A stretch of 64,000 nt of DNA. Source: Arcanobacterium urinimassiliense. GTDB lineage: Bacteria > Actinomycetota > Actinomycetes > Actinomycetales > Actinomycetaceae. The DNA lies in the NCBI RefSeq assembly GCF_900119495.1, contig NZ_LT632435.1, positions 1,126,781 to 1,190,780 of the forward strand, given 5' to 3'. Below the pieces are notes generated by a model that was not told the origin of the DNA, made no database searches, and saw nothing but the letters and a program-made list of their open reading frames with translations. The position numbers and the translations under genes were made by a program. Positions 9,159-17,716 of this stretch are shown here, one piece after another (within the stretch, counting starts at the first letter, position 1; each line of letters starts with the position of its first letter).

Positions 9159-9815
9159 CTTTTCTAGATCTAGTGCTGAATCTGCTAGCTGATAGGCTTG
9201 CTGATACTCCTCAGCCGGAGCTGCTCCCCAAGTAAGAAGAATAGTAGCTATATTATGAGTTTTTGCTCCGACGATATCGTAGATTCTATCTCCTACCATC
9301 ACCACATCGGAACGATAATTTTCCACATCGCTAGGCTTATCTAGCTGCCCAGCTTCGTAAAATCCTTGTAAAGCTCTTCCAATAATTGTGGCTTTATCCG
9401 CTTTTTTATCTGCCAAATCTGCACCACAAATTTTTGTAAAGAAATGCGCAATATCTAATTCTGCGCAGATTTGCTGTGCTAAATCTTCTCGCTTCGAAGT
9501 GGCTATCGCCATGAAAATTCCGCTATTTTGCAGCTTTTTTAGCAACTCCCGCACCCCCGGAAAGAGTGGCGTCTGATTGATAGTTTGTGAATAGAGACGC
9601 CGATATTCTTCTACATAAGCGCTAGTTTCTGCCCCGGCCCCTAAATTCCGAAAAGTGGTAGAAAGCGGCGGACCTACGAATTGTTGCAAATCAGCAAGCG
9701 GAATATGCTTACCCGTCTTATTTATCATCGTCTGCTGAATTGCCTGCGTCACTAAAGGCGCTGAATCTATAAGGGTGCCGTCCAGATCAAAAATAACTGC
9801 GCGTAGCTGCGTCAT
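9144..9815 (-). CDS. HAD-family hydrolase, phosphoglycolate phosphatase-like
   Basis: 223 residues. The HAD motif FDLDGTLIDSA carries nucleophile D10 and acid D12; ATSKRE is motif II/III-like and MVGDRIYDIVGAK is motif IV. The helical cap between them (residues 16-85) fits the Gph/PgmB subclass. It probably removes phosphate from a small metabolite; the substrate cannot be read from the sequence. It converges on the ABC exporter gene with a 15-base overlap of the coding ends, so no terminator fits between them. Confidence 0.85.
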   Translation of the reverse strand: MTQLRAVIFDLDGTLIDSAPLVTQAIQQTMINKTGKHIPLADLQQFVGPPLSTTFRNLGAGAETSAYVEEYRRLYSQTINQTPLFPGVRELLKKLQNSGIFMAIATSKREDLAQQICAELDIAHFFTKICGADLADKKADKATIIGRALQGFYEAGQLDKPSDVENYRSDVVMVGDRIYDIVGAKTHNIATILLTWGAAPAEEYQQAYQLADSALDLEKLLLA

Positions 9816-9953
9816 ACGCTAATACTCTCTTCCGTAAAATACACTATTTTCCTTATCAGTATATCGTGCAGAAGAAATTAATAAATTTTGGCATTAAGCC
9901 GGCAAAAGAGTGAAATTTTACGTACTCCTACCCAAAAATTTTCCCTACTTTCG

Positions 9954-10574
9954 CTAGAGAAAAGATGCCGTATCCCCTGCACCTTGCCGCACTACCTCAA
10001 TTGCGCCGGTAGAAAGATCTAGCACCGTCGTCGCCCCTTTTTCACCCACGGGGCCTTCCACCACTAAATCAAGTGCATTTCCCAGCTGTTCATTTATTAT
10101 CCACCCTTCAGTAAGTGGTTCAGTACTACCAGGAACTATAAGCGATGATGAATTTAAAGGCTCTCCCATTTCCGCCAAAATAGCTTGCATAATTTTATGC
10201 TGCGGAATCCGCACTCCTACTGTGGATTTCCGCGGATTTAAGCTCATACGCGGCACTGCTTTCGTGCCTTTAAGAATAAATGTATACGGCCCCGGAGTGA
10301 GCGATTTAATGAGCCGGAACGAAGCATTGTCGATTATTACCAGCTGCCCGAGTTGCGCAAAATCGTGGCAGAGCAAAGTAAAATCGTGCTTCTCTCCCAC
10401 TTGCCGAATCGTGCGTATTCTTTCTAAGCCAGCTTTATTTCCCAAGGCACACACTATTGCATAACCAGAATCGGTAGGAAGAGCAGCCACTTCTCCGCGG
10501 CGTAACCGATCTACCACTTTTTTCACTAGCCGCTGTTGTGGATTATCGGGATGAATTTCTATATAGCCTGCCAT
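9954..10574 (-). CDS. yciO: YciO-like protein of the Sua5/YciO/YrdC family
   Basis: 206 residues. The opening IHPDNPQQRLV, then LPTDSGYAIVCALGN, FTLLCHDF, LTPGPYTFILKGTK and VGVRIPQH, match E. coli YciO more closely than TsaC. The family binds nucleotide and makes threonylcarbamoyl-AMP for tRNA t6A; YciO itself is considered a weak or divergent member, so the cellular role is uncertain. The VREGVGD-like ending (VRQGAGDTASFL) is also YciO-like. The gene is divergent from the ACP-like gene at 10670 with about 95 bases between them. Confidence 0.85.
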   Translation of the reverse strand: MAGYIEIHPDNPQQRLVKKVVDRLRRGEVAALPTDSGYAIVCALGNKAGLERIRTIRQVGEKHDFTLLCHDFAQLGQLVIIDNASFRLIKSLTPGPYTFILKGTKAVPRMSLNPRKSTVGVRIPQHKIMQAILAEMGEPLNSSSLIVPGSTEPLTEGWIINEQLGNALDLVVEGPVGEKGATTVLDLSTGAIEVVRQGAGDTASFL

Positions 10575-10669
10575 AGTAATCTCCTGCCCGTAGTGCCAAC
10601 TACTTTTCTATACTCTATATTCTAGCTATATACTGGCAATACGATAAGAGGCATTGGGAAAGGAAATTG

Positions 10670-11170
10670 ATGCCTAGCATTTCATCTCTCCAACCGGATC
10701 AGCAGTTGGCTTTAGCCCAAATTCGCGTAGAGCTATCCCACATCGCTCCGGAAATTCCGGAAGTAGAAATTCTCCCAGATTCTGAGCTAGAAAAAGATCT
10801 TTGCCTCGATCTTCCTTCTCGCTGGGTACTAGCCACTGCCTTAGAGCGCCTCTGTAAAGTACAGCTAAAAGACGCCGACATTTCCCAGGCCGGCACCGTC
10901 GCCGATTTAATGAAACTCATTATCCAGGATTCTCCTACCTTTCCTGATTCCGCGGTAGTTTCGCCTAGTTCTACTGGAGGCTCAGCAAATTCCGGAGCAG
11001 GAAATACTAAATCAACGGCGAAAAATACTGCAACTGCCGCAGCTATATCCGCTACTTTATCTCCAGATACGAAAATATCCGCGGCAGATTCATCGCCTAA
11101 TTCGCCAGCCACCGAAGCCGATGCCCTTGCCGCAGCTACCGCAGAGCTAGCTAATTTTTTCAATAGCTAG
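10670..11170 (+). CDS. acyl-carrier-protein-like protein lacking the usual phosphopantetheine serine
   Basis: 166 residues. Residues about 5-82 resemble a four-helix acyl carrier protein: ILPDSELEKDLCLDL, then a helix with ALERLCKVQL, then a TVADLMKLI final helix. The attachment motif is normally D-S-L; here it reads LDLPSRW, so the Ser is absent at the aligned position and a Ser occurs two residues later. The last 80 residues are low-complexity Ala, Ser and Thr. ATG 10670 has AAAGGAAA upstream; a TTG just before it is less likely. It could be a true but shifted carrier or a non-carrying relative. Confidence 0.6.
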   Translation: MPSISSLQPDQQLALAQIRVELSHIAPEIPEVEILPDSELEKDLCLDLPSRWVLATALERLCKVQLKDADISQAGTVADLMKLIIQDSPTFPDSAVVSPSSTGGSANSGAGNTKSTAKNTATAAAISATLSPDTKISAADSSPNSPATEADALAAATAELANFFNS

Positions 11171-11276
11171 CACTGGCGTAATCAAAAAGCGCATGTAAGT
11201 TCTCCATATACCCAAAACGCGCACAAAATTTCTCCGTATGTGAAAAGTACCAGACGCCCGCAAAGACGCTATTTTC

Positions 11277-11783
11277 CTAACCGACACGATGCAACCAGCG
11301 TACTGGCGCTCCGGCACCTGCATAGCGGAATACTTCTAATTCATCATCCCAGGCCTGCCCCAAGGCCACATCGAGGAGCCGCCGCAATTCGTTCGCATCC
11401 CCTGCCGACTGCTCAATAGCTGCCCGAATACGATTTTCGGGCACTACCACATTTCCTACTAAATCAGTCTGAGCGTAAAAAATACCTAATCCGGGGGTGC
11501 AAGACCAGCGCCCACCGTCAGAGATTGGAGTAGCTTCTTCGGTGATCTCAAAACGCAGATGCTCCCAGCCTCCTAAGGCCGAAGCTAAAATAGCGCCGGT
11601 ACCAGCTTCACCTGTCCAAGATAATTCTCCCCGATTCATATTTGGGAGGGCAGGCTGTTTCGTCCACTCAATATAGACTTGGTATCCGAGCACACTAGTA
11701 ATAGCCCACTCTACGTGCGGTTGCACAGCGGGCGGAACCGAATGAATAAATATGACACCACGGGTGGTGTATTTTTTGCTCAC
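11277..11783 (-). CDS. DUF3145 family protein
   Basis: 168 residues. The sequence matches the conserved actinobacterial DUF3145 family: TRGVIFIHSVPPAVQPHVEW at the start, WTGEAGTGAILASAL in the middle, and a C-terminal WDDELEVFRYAGAGAPVRWLHRV. The function is unknown; in streptomycetes it is found beside fatty-acid synthesis genes, which makes the ACP-like neighbour at 10670 of interest. The GTG start at 11783 has a perfect AGGAGG five bases upstream. Confidence 0.88.
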   Translation of the reverse strand: MSKKYTTRGVIFIHSVPPAVQPHVEWAITSVLGYQVYIEWTKQPALPNMNRGELSWTGEAGTGAILASALGGWEHLRFEITEEATPISDGGRWSCTPGLGIFYAQTDLVGNVVVPENRIRAAIEQSAGDANELRRLLDVALGQAWDDELEVFRYAGAGAPVRWLHRVG

Positions 11784-11885
11784 CGTGACCTCCTGCGTTT
11801 GGGTGAAATTCCCCTTAACACCTAAACCGGGTCACTTGATTTTAGAATATCGGCAATTAGCAAAAAAATCTATTCGCCACACCCT

Positions 11886-11909
11886 TTTATATGCCGCTTT
11901 ATATGCCGC
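11886..11909. repeat. 12-base tandem duplication at the def stop codon
   Basis: TTTATATGCCGC occurs twice head to tail (11886-11897, 11898-11909). The right-hand copy carries the stop codon of def on the minus strand (TAA at 11899-11901), so the gene end has been duplicated into the downstream spacer. Confidence 0.85.
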
Positions 11910-12390
11910 GCTCACTCATCTCTTTTAAGGCAGCTTTTCGATATTTGCGCTGTAATCTATCGATGTAAATATGACCATCGAGATGGTCCACTTCATGCTG
12001 AATAAGCCGTGCCCAGATTTCCTCCCCCTCTAGCACCACTTTTTCACCATTAAGATCAATTCCCTCTGCCTTGGCATACCAGGCTCGTTCGCAGGGATAC
12101 CATAAACCGGGTACGGAAAGGCATCCTTCTTCCCCATCTTGATATTCCTCTTCCGAAAGTTCCACTATCACCGGATTTAGAATATAACCACGCTTTCCTT
12201 CGATATTCCACGAAAAAGCCCGATAGGTCTGCCCAATCTGGTTCGCCGCTAAACCAGCTCGACCATCCTCATTCACCGTCTCTAAAAGATCTTCTACCAG
12301 CTGGTGAATTCCAGGAGTTATTTCTTCAATAGGGCTGCACACCGTGCGTAGTACCGGATCGCCAATTACGCGGATATCTCTATAAGTCAT
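11899..12390 (-). CDS. def: peptide deformylase
   Basis: 163 residues. It removes the formyl group from the N-terminal methionine of new proteins. All three family motifs are present: GLAANQIG (Q51), EGCLSVPG (metal ligand C90) and QHEVDHLDG (H132 and H136 metal ligands, E133 catalytic). The FSW segment and short C-terminal helix fit the actinobacterial type. A tandem duplication spans its stop codon. It lies alone on the minus strand upstream of DUF3145 with about 115 bases between them. Confidence 0.96.
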   Translation of the reverse strand: MTYRDIRVIGDPVLRTVCSPIEEITPGIHQLVEDLLETVNEDGRAGLAANQIGQTYRAFSWNIEGKRGYILNPVIVELSEEEYQDGEEGCLSVPGLWYPCERAWYAKAEGIDLNGEKVVLEGEEIWARLIQHEVDHLDGHIYIDRLQRKYRKAALKEMSERGI

Positions 12391-12470
12391 AGCTATATTC
12401 TACGGGATTTTTAAAAATATTATTTTTCAAGCCACTTTTAGCGACGAATTAGTTTTAGCCGAATAATTTT

Positions 12471-12489
12471 AAAACTAGGCGCTGCCTAG
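12471..12489 (-). terminator. probable terminator of tRNA-Asn
   Basis: On the minus strand CTAGGC-AGC-GCCTAG (12489-12475) is followed by TTTT. It lies about 60 bases beyond the 3' end of tRNA-Asn and is the only strong hairpin there. The stem is short (6 pairs). Confidence 0.55.
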
Positions 12490-12547
12490 AATCAGAATAA
12501 TTTTCGAATCAAAATAATTTGCAAACTATGCGCTATCTAAAAACTAA

Positions 12548-12622
12548 TGGCTCCTGCGGTTGGATTCGAACCAACGACCGCCCGATTAACAGTCGGGAGC
12601 TCTGCCGCTGAGCTACGCAGGA
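12548..12622 (-). tRNA. tRNA-Asn (anticodon GTT)
   Basis: A cloverleaf on the minus strand: acceptor TCCTGCG/CGCAGGA, D arm GCTC/GAGC, anticodon stem CCCGA/TCGGG around CTGTTAA (anticodon GTT), T arm GGTTCGAATCC, discriminator G and an encoded CCA (12548-12550). It reads AAC and AAU. Confidence 0.96.
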
Positions 12623-12749
12623 TTGGAACTCATTTAGGATACCAAATTTTTGCCGGTAGGCAAATTCTTAACCGCAGCTTAGGTAGACTGTGCTAATCAA
12701 CACAGGTAAATCTAGGGAAGAATACGGCAGAAAATCTACCTACCACTAC

Positions 12750-13259
12750 CTACTCCACCCCGTTTAGACCTGCCGCGTCCCGTAAATCTGCTTCTAAATT
12801 CCACAAAACTTCTTGATCTTCGGGAGCAGGAGCCGCATCAGCAATTATTTGGGTAAAAAGCGATTCATCTGCATTGCGCCGCACTTGCCCGCGCGCAATT
12901 CCTCCACTCGGCAATTCAGTAAACTGCTGGAAAACAACTGAGCGATCAATGCGCTCCCGAATCATTAAAATAAGGGTTTCGTCATAGTCAGCAGGAAATT
13001 GAAATATAAGCGCCTCTAGCTTTGGATTCACAAAAGTGAGAGTGAGGGTGCGCGATTCACTATCCCAAGTTCCCCGCAAGAAATCAGCCCACTCAATAAA
13101 GTCACATACCTCGGCGCCAATAATTCCCAATTTTTGCGGCCAAGCGGCAAGCCAGAGCTCGGTATCAGCGGCAGTTTCGAGCACTGAAGCAGCGAGCGGC
13201 GGCTGGGTGGCAGCAGCATAGATAAAATCCGGTAAAGACGCTCTGCGGCGATTAAACAT
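12750..13259 (-). CDS. conserved hypothetical protein
   Basis: 169 residues, soluble, with no membrane segment, signal peptide or recognisable catalytic motif. The N-terminal half is Ala-rich and amphipathic; the middle (WDSESRTLTLTFVNPKLEAL) looks like a beta-strand pair. Its ATG directly abuts the stop of the upstream membrane protein gene (TAGATG), so the two are almost certainly one transcription unit with coupled translation. I do not recognise the family; the codon pattern supports a real gene. Confidence 0.7.
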   Translation of the reverse strand: MFNRRRASLPDFIYAAATQPPLAASVLETAADTELWLAAWPQKLGIIGAEVCDFIEWADFLRGTWDSESRTLTLTFVNPKLEALIFQFPADYDETLILMIRERIDRSVVFQQFTELPSGGIARGQVRRNADESLFTQIIADAAPAPEDQEVLWNLEADLRDAAGLNGVE

Positions 13260-13508
13260 CTACATCCTTTCCATTCCGGCAGATATTCCTAGATAAGAGA
13301 AATCCGAATCCCATACTACTACTGCAGATGCGTGAGGTTCTTTTTCCGCTTGCACCGCCCGGCCGGCAAAAAACCCTAAAGTCATTAGTATTGCTCCTAG
13401 CCCACAACCGACTATAAGCGCTTTCCGGCGCGATTTTCGCCGGAGTTCCACCCATTCAGTATCGGAGATTTCGGGCGCAACCTCCGGCATTTCTGCCTTA
13501 TCTGCCAT
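13260..13508 (-). CDS. small single-pass membrane protein, hypothetical
   Basis: 82 residues: an acidic N-terminus, a basic stretch (RRKSRRK), a membrane helix at about 30-50 (ALIVGCGLGAILMTLGFFAG) and a short tail predicted outside. It is followed without a gap by the 169-residue hypothetical gene, suggesting a shared function. No known family is recognised. Upstream lies a duplicated 22-base segment that may carry its promoter. Confidence 0.65.
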   Translation of the reverse strand: MADKAEMPEVAPEISDTEWVELRRKSRRKALIVGCGLGAILMTLGFFAGRAVQAEKEPHASAVVVWDSDFSYLGISAGMERM

Positions 13509-13600
13509 ATCCTTTACTTCTTTCCCTTATTTTGGAGATATCACAGTACCCCCGGGATACCACAATATTCCAACTGCACTACTTACTTTGCGCACCGCAC

Positions 13601-13649
13601 GCTATTTCCGTACCTTATAAAGTGCAGGCTATTTTCGTACCTTATAAAG
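13601..13649. repeat. near-perfect 22-base direct repeat
   Basis: GCTATTTCCGTACCTTATAAAG (13601-13622) recurs at 13628-13649 with one mismatch (period 27). Read on the minus strand each copy contains TATAAG, a plausible -10 element, upstream of the small membrane protein gene that starts at 13508. The remainder of 13509-13863 holds this repeat and the nested inverted repeat; no gene is seen. Confidence 0.75.
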
Positions 13650-13706
13650 CAATTATCTAAATTGCCAAGCTAATTTCTAAAAACCATACTTTTAGGAAAA
13701 TAAAGT

Positions 13707-13798
13707 GCGGAGAATCCAAAGACCTCGGTAAGACCTCCCCTTTTATCTTAATATTTCACCTCTCCGGTAGGTGAAATCCGCTTCTTTGGATTCTCCGC
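13707..13798. repeat. 92-base nested inverted-repeat element downstream of ribH
   Basis: A perfect 16-base outer pair, GCGGAGAATCCAAAGA (13707-13722) and its complement (13783-13798), encloses a second perfect 9-base hairpin (ATTTCACCT 13753-13761, AGGTGAAAT 13769-13777, 7-base loop). The enclosed single-stranded part contains ACCTCGGTAAGACCTCCCC. It follows the rib operon in its own direction, but the 60-base interior is too large for an ordinary intrinsic terminator. It could be a structured RNA, a small non-autonomous mobile element, or a 3' stabilising structure. Confidence 0.7.
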
Positions 13799-13863
13799 GT
13801 ATGCTTACTATAGCAAGCAAAACTCGCAAATAAAGCAGTTTTCCACAGAAATTTTTTGCAAAT

Positions 13864-14328
13864 TTAGGCGAATTTCGCGCAGATATTCACCATCTCGATA
13901 GCTCCTAAAGCGGCGTCATATCCCTTATTCCCTGCCTTAGTGCCAGCTCGCTCGATAGCTTGCGTAATTGTATCGGTAGTGACCACCCCGAACATCACTG
14001 GAATGCCCGATTCCATACTCACTTGCGCAATTCCCTTTGCCGCCTCATTGCATACGTAATCATAATGCGAAGTGCTGCCCCGAATCACCGCTCCGAGGCA
14101 AATTACTGCATCATACTTACCGCTTTCCGCCATCTTTTTCGCCAGCAAAGGAATCTCAAAAGCTCCTGGCACCCAGGCAATCTCCACATCCGCTTCTGCC
14201 ACCCCATGCCGGCGTAATCCGTCAAGCGCTCCTTCTAAAAGCCGAGCAGTAATAAAATCATTAAATCGAGAGACGACGATGCCAAATTTCTTTCCACTCG
14301 CCGTATAGTCTCCTTCGTATACCTGCAT
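13864..14328 (-). CDS. ribH: 6,7-dimethyl-8-ribityllumazine synthase
   Basis: 154 residues from ATG 14328, which has GGAAAGGAAAAT upstream; the frame stays open 30 bases further without a binding site. RibH condenses 5-amino-6-ribitylaminouracil with 3,4-dihydroxybutanone phosphate and assembles into icosahedral or pentameric shells. Typical features: SRFN near the start, WVPGAFEIP, and [14 protein letters not shown] with the catalytic His (GSTSHYD). It is the last gene of the FMN-riboswitch operon. Confidence 0.97.
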   Translation of the reverse strand: MQVYEGDYTASGKKFGIVVSRFNDFITARLLEGALDGLRRHGVAEADVEIAWVPGAFEIPLLAKKMAESGKYDAVICLGAVIRGSTSHYDYVCNEAAKGIAQVSMESGIPVMFGVVTTDTITQAIERAGTKAGNKGYDAALGAIEMVNICAKFA

Positions 14329-14378
14329 AATTTTCCTTTCCACTTTATTTATAAGCAATTTCTTTATAAACAGATATC

Positions 14379-15581
14379 TTATAGAGCATCGAGAATATGC
14401 CCCATTTTTTCTTTCTTAGTACGAAGATAATTTTCATCTGCACTGGTAGGCGGAATTTCAATAGGTACCCGCTCCACAATGTCCATACCGAATTCTTGGA
14501 GCTGGTATACCTTATCGGGATTATTGGTAAGTAAACGCAAAGTTTTAATCCCTAAATCTTGCAAAATTTGTGCTCCGATATAGTATTCTCGGGCATCTCC
14601 CGGCAGTCCGAGTGCCAAATTAGCTTCTAAGGTATCCATGCCTTCTTCTTGCAACTTATAGGCGCGCAGTTTATTAATTAAACCAATTCCGCGCCCTTCT
14701 TGATGCATATAAAGCAAGACTCCCCGGCCGGCCGTTTCAATAGCGCGCAAAGCACTGTGCAACTGTTCTCCACAATCGCAGCGCAAAGAAGAGAAAGTAT
14801 CGCCAGTTAGGCACTCAGAATGAACTCTGCACAGCACCTCTTCCCCACTACTAATATCTCCTTTTACTAGCGCAATATGGTTTTCTTGATGTAAATGATC
14901 AATATAGCCATAGGCAGTAAAATCTCCATACGCAGTCGGTAGATGTACTCCCTCTATCCGCTCCACAAATTTTTCGTGGGTCTTTCGATAATGCTGTAAA
15001 TCGGCAATGCTAATAATCGGAATTTGCATCTTTTCCGCCAAAGCGTGCAATTCACTCCGCGGCATCATATCGCCATCTGCGCCGATTATTTCGCAGCAAA
15101 GCCCCACTTCTTTACAACCCGCCAAGCGCAGCAAATCCACGGTAGCTTCGGTGTGACCATTGCGTTCTAGTACCCCATTTTTCTTAGCTACCAGGGGAAA
15201 CATATGCCCTGGCCGGCGAAAATCTTCCGGACGCGCCGTTTCCGCTACAAATTCTTGCGCCGTCACCGCTCGTTCTCGGCAGGAAATACCGGTACGGGTA
15301 GATACATGATCAATCGAAATAGTAAAAGCAGTGCTGTGATTATCAGTATTGTGCTCCACCATCTGCGGTATCTGCAGTTTTTGCGCATACTTTTCACTAA
15401 TTGGCATACAGAGCAACCCTTTGCCAATAGTCACCATTTCATTAAGCAATTCATTAGTAGCGTACTGCGCAGCAGCGATGAAATCTCCTTCGTTTTCTCG
15501 CTCTTGATCATCCACCATAATGATGAGCCCACCGGCAGCTAGCTGCGTTAAGGCTGATTCTATCGAAGCAAATTTTTCCAT
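14379..15581 (-). CDS. ribBA: bifunctional 3,4-dihydroxybutanone phosphate synthase / GTP cyclohydrolase II
   Basis: 400 residues. Residues 1-200 are RibB ([24 protein letters not shown]), which converts ribulose 5-phosphate to dihydroxybutanone phosphate. Residues 205-400 are RibA, with Zn ligands in ECLTGD and RCDCG and the HQEGRGIGL motif, opening the GTP ring. Together they supply both branches of riboflavin synthesis. Length and order are as expected for an intact fusion. About 50 bases separate it from ribE and from ribH. Confidence 0.97.
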   Translation of the reverse strand: MEKFASIESALTQLAAGGLIIMVDDQERENEGDFIAAAQYATNELLNEMVTIGKGLLCMPISEKYAQKLQIPQMVEHNTDNHSTAFTISIDHVSTRTGISCRERAVTAQEFVAETARPEDFRRPGHMFPLVAKKNGVLERNGHTEATVDLLRLAGCKEVGLCCEIIGADGDMMPRSELHALAEKMQIPIISIADLQHYRKTHEKFVERIEGVHLPTAYGDFTAYGYIDHLHQENHIALVKGDISSGEEVLCRVHSECLTGDTFSSLRCDCGEQLHSALRAIETAGRGVLLYMHQEGRGIGLINKLRAYKLQEEGMDTLEANLALGLPGDAREYYIGAQILQDLGIKTLRLLTNNPDKVYQLQEFGMDIVERVPIEIPPTSADENYLRTKKEKMGHILDAL

Positions 15582-15635
15582 CCCTATATCCCTTTTGTTC
15601 TATTTCCGAAGTCGAAATAATTCCTGGTAATTCCC

Positions 15636-16295
15636 TTAAAATCCATTTTTTGCTAAAAATTCCGCATCTATTTCCTCATCCACCTGCGAGTGCGCAGTAT
15701 CGATAGACGTAGCGTGCAGCATTTTTTCCACGTATTTTCCTAGCACATCGCATTCCACATTCACCCCTCCGCCTAACGGCACTTCCGGCAGATTAGTATG
15801 CGCCAAGGTATGCGGTATTACGGCGACGGAGAAAGTACTCTCATCTACTGCACTCACCGTGAGGCTAATTCCGTTGAGAGCAATTGAACCTTTTTCCACT
15901 ATGTAGCGCAGCAACTGCGGCGCAGCAGCGAATTTATAAATCTGCGCAATTCCATCAACTTGCCGCGAAAGCAGCTGCGCTACCCCATCTACATGCCCTA
16001 ATACAATATGCCCATCAAAACGGCCATTAGCTAGGAGCGGACGCTCTAAATTCACTTTATTGCCAATACGTAGATCCCCTAAATTAGAACGCTGCAGACT
16101 CTCGTGCATCACATCGCAAGTAAAACCACCACTCGGCAAAGAGGTAGCCGTGAGGCAGACGCCGTTTACCGCTATAGAATCACCAATTTTTAAGCCTGCC
16201 CCTATTTCGCGGCAGCTGATTAAGAAACGCCGCGCGTTCGCGCCTTCTTCTAACTCGCGAATTTCACCTATTTCCGAAATAATTCCCGTAAACAT
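15636..16295 (-). CDS. ribE: riboflavin synthase alpha chain
   Basis: 219 residues made of two lumazine-binding repeats (1-97 and 98-200), beginning MFTGIISEIG and repeating with GHVDGVAQL. The enzyme dismutates two lumazines to riboflavin. ATG 16295 overlaps the ribD stop by one base (TAATG), so translation is coupled. The last 20 residues (VDEEIDAEFLAKNGF) are an acidic extension. Confidence 0.96.
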   Translation of the reverse strand: MFTGIISEIGEIRELEEGANARRFLISCREIGAGLKIGDSIAVNGVCLTATSLPSGGFTCDVMHESLQRSNLGDLRIGNKVNLERPLLANGRFDGHIVLGHVDGVAQLLSRQVDGIAQIYKFAAAPQLLRYIVEKGSIALNGISLTVSAVDESTFSVAVIPHTLAHTNLPEVPLGGGVNVECDVLGKYVEKMLHATSIDTAHSQVDEEIDAEFLAKNGF

Positions 16296-17602
16296 TAGGG
16301 CCTCTTTTCTTCGTTATTAGACGTTACAGAGCTATTGAGAAAAAATAGCGAATCAGCAGCATTTTCGGCCGCCGGGGCGCCGGCAGCTGAGCTCGGTATT
16401 TCTCCGGTGAGAAGTAAATCTTTCCCCAATTTCCGACTTTCCAAGTTCTGCAATTTCCAACTCTCCGCAAGTATCGGGAATCCCGCTCCTTCTACCGGAG
16501 TCAAAGCTGCAGCTCCACCAATAATCACCGGAGCAATAAATGCATAAACCTTATTTACTAAACCACTTTCTATAAAAGACCAGTGCACACGGCCGCCGCC
16601 TTCTACAAAAACTGAATCAATTTTTTGGGCGGCTAGTTTCTTCAATAAGGGGGCAATAGCTATTTGCCCATCCACCAACTCCGTCTGCAGAATCTGCACC
16701 CCTTTTGCTTCTAAGAGCTGCGCTTTTTCTGCGCGTGCCGCCTGATTTGTACTAGTAGACTGAACTGCACTAGCGCCCTGAGCTACCTTAGAGAGCGACG
16801 CCGCAGATTTCTCAGCAAAGGGCAAAAGAAAATCAGTGGCAATAATAGTGGGAATTTCGCCAGCAGTTTCCACTAGCTTAGCTTGCGGAGAAATGCGTAA
16901 CTGTGAATCTAATACAATGCGCACCGGCTGATTAGCACCGCTAAAACGCGCAGTTAAGAGCGGATCATCAGCTTGCGCAGTACCTCTCCCAATTAGCACC
17001 GCTTTATACTTGTGCCGCAGCCGATGACCATAACTACGGGCTTCAGCTCCGGTAATCCATTGCGAATCACCGCGGCAAGTTGCGATTTTCCCATCTAAGC
17101 TCATCGCATATTTAAGCGCCACATAGGGAAGACCTGTGGTGATGTAATGAAAAAATATCGGATTGAGCTTATCGCATTCGCCGCGCAGAAAATCAGCTGT
17201 AACCGCAATTCCAGCTGCAGCTAATTCAGCTTGCCCTTTTCCGGAGACGAGCGGATTCGGATCGCGGGAGCCGATTACCACCCGCGTAATTCCGGATTTT
17301 TTAATCGCTTCCGTGCAGGGCGGCTGCTGACCTTGATGGCAGCAAGGCTCCAAAGTGCAATACAAAGTAGCGCCCCGGGCATTTGCTCCGGCCGCAGCGA
17401 TTGCACGCACCTCGGCGTGTTCTGCTCCGTATTTTTGATGACAAGCAGCCGCTAGCACTTGCCCATCTTTTACAATTACCGCTCCCACTAAGGGATTAGG
17501 AGATACGAACCCGGTACCTTCCCATGCAAGGCTTATGGCTTGGCGCATAAAGACAGCATCATTCCGTTGCTGAGCTGCTATCTGCGTAGAAGATATGCGC
17601 AC
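16295..17602 (-). CDS. ribD: riboflavin deaminase/reductase RibD
   Basis: 435 residues from GTG 17602, chosen because AGAAAGG lies six bases upstream and because the longer frame would begin inside the riboswitch terminator. The deaminase domain (about 1-145) has the zinc motif HAEVRAI and PCCHQGQQPPC; the reductase domain follows (KYAMSLDGKIA, SRTAR-type RGTAQADDPLLTAR, VEGGGRVHWSF). A roughly 30-residue Ala/Ser/Gln stretch interrupts the reductase domain, in keeping with low-complexity insertions in other genes here. First gene of the rib operon. Confidence 0.95.
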   Translation of the reverse strand: MRISSTQIAAQQRNDAVFMRQAISLAWEGTGFVSPNPLVGAVIVKDGQVLAAACHQKYGAEHAEVRAIAAAGANARGATLYCTLEPCCHQGQQPPCTEAIKKSGITRVVIGSRDPNPLVSGKGQAELAAAGIAVTADFLRGECDKLNPIFFHYITTGLPYVALKYAMSLDGKIATCRGDSQWITGAEARSYGHRLRHKYKAVLIGRGTAQADDPLLTARFSGANQPVRIVLDSQLRISPQAKLVETAGEIPTIIATDFLLPFAEKSAASLSKVAQGASAVQSTSTNQAARAEKAQLLEAKGVQILQTELVDGQIAIAPLLKKLAAQKIDSVFVEGGGRVHWSFIESGLVNKVYAFIAPVIIGGAAALTPVEGAGFPILAESWKLQNLESRKLGKDLLLTGEIPSSAAGAPAAENAADSLFFLNSSVTSNNEEKRP

Positions 17603-17620
17603 CGGTTGCCTTTCTCGTAT

Positions 17621-17645
17621 AAAAAATGCCCCAATCTTCGGGGCA
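17621..17645 (-). terminator. riboswitch-controlled intrinsic terminator before ribD
   Basis: On the minus strand TGCCCC (17645-17640), loop GAAGATT and GGGGCA are followed by six T residues (17626-17621). It lies between the FMN aptamer and the ribD start, so it is the expression platform: FMN binding should favour this hairpin and stop transcription before ribD. Confidence 0.9.
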
Positions 17646-17716
17646 CTATTCAACGCCAGCACTTAGCTGACTCGGCAAGCCACAGCTCCACAGCTGCTTC
17701 GCTTTCAGAATTTCAT

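Noticed and set aside
13707-13798. Ordinary intrinsic terminator of the rib operon
   Set aside because: The outer stem has a 60-base interior and only a weak T-tract (ACTTTATTTTCC), so it is not a standard terminator, though it may still end the transcript.
17603-17662. ribD start at 17662
   Set aside because: That start lies upstream of the terminator hairpin of the riboswitch and has no ribosome binding site; GTG 17602 has both position and site.
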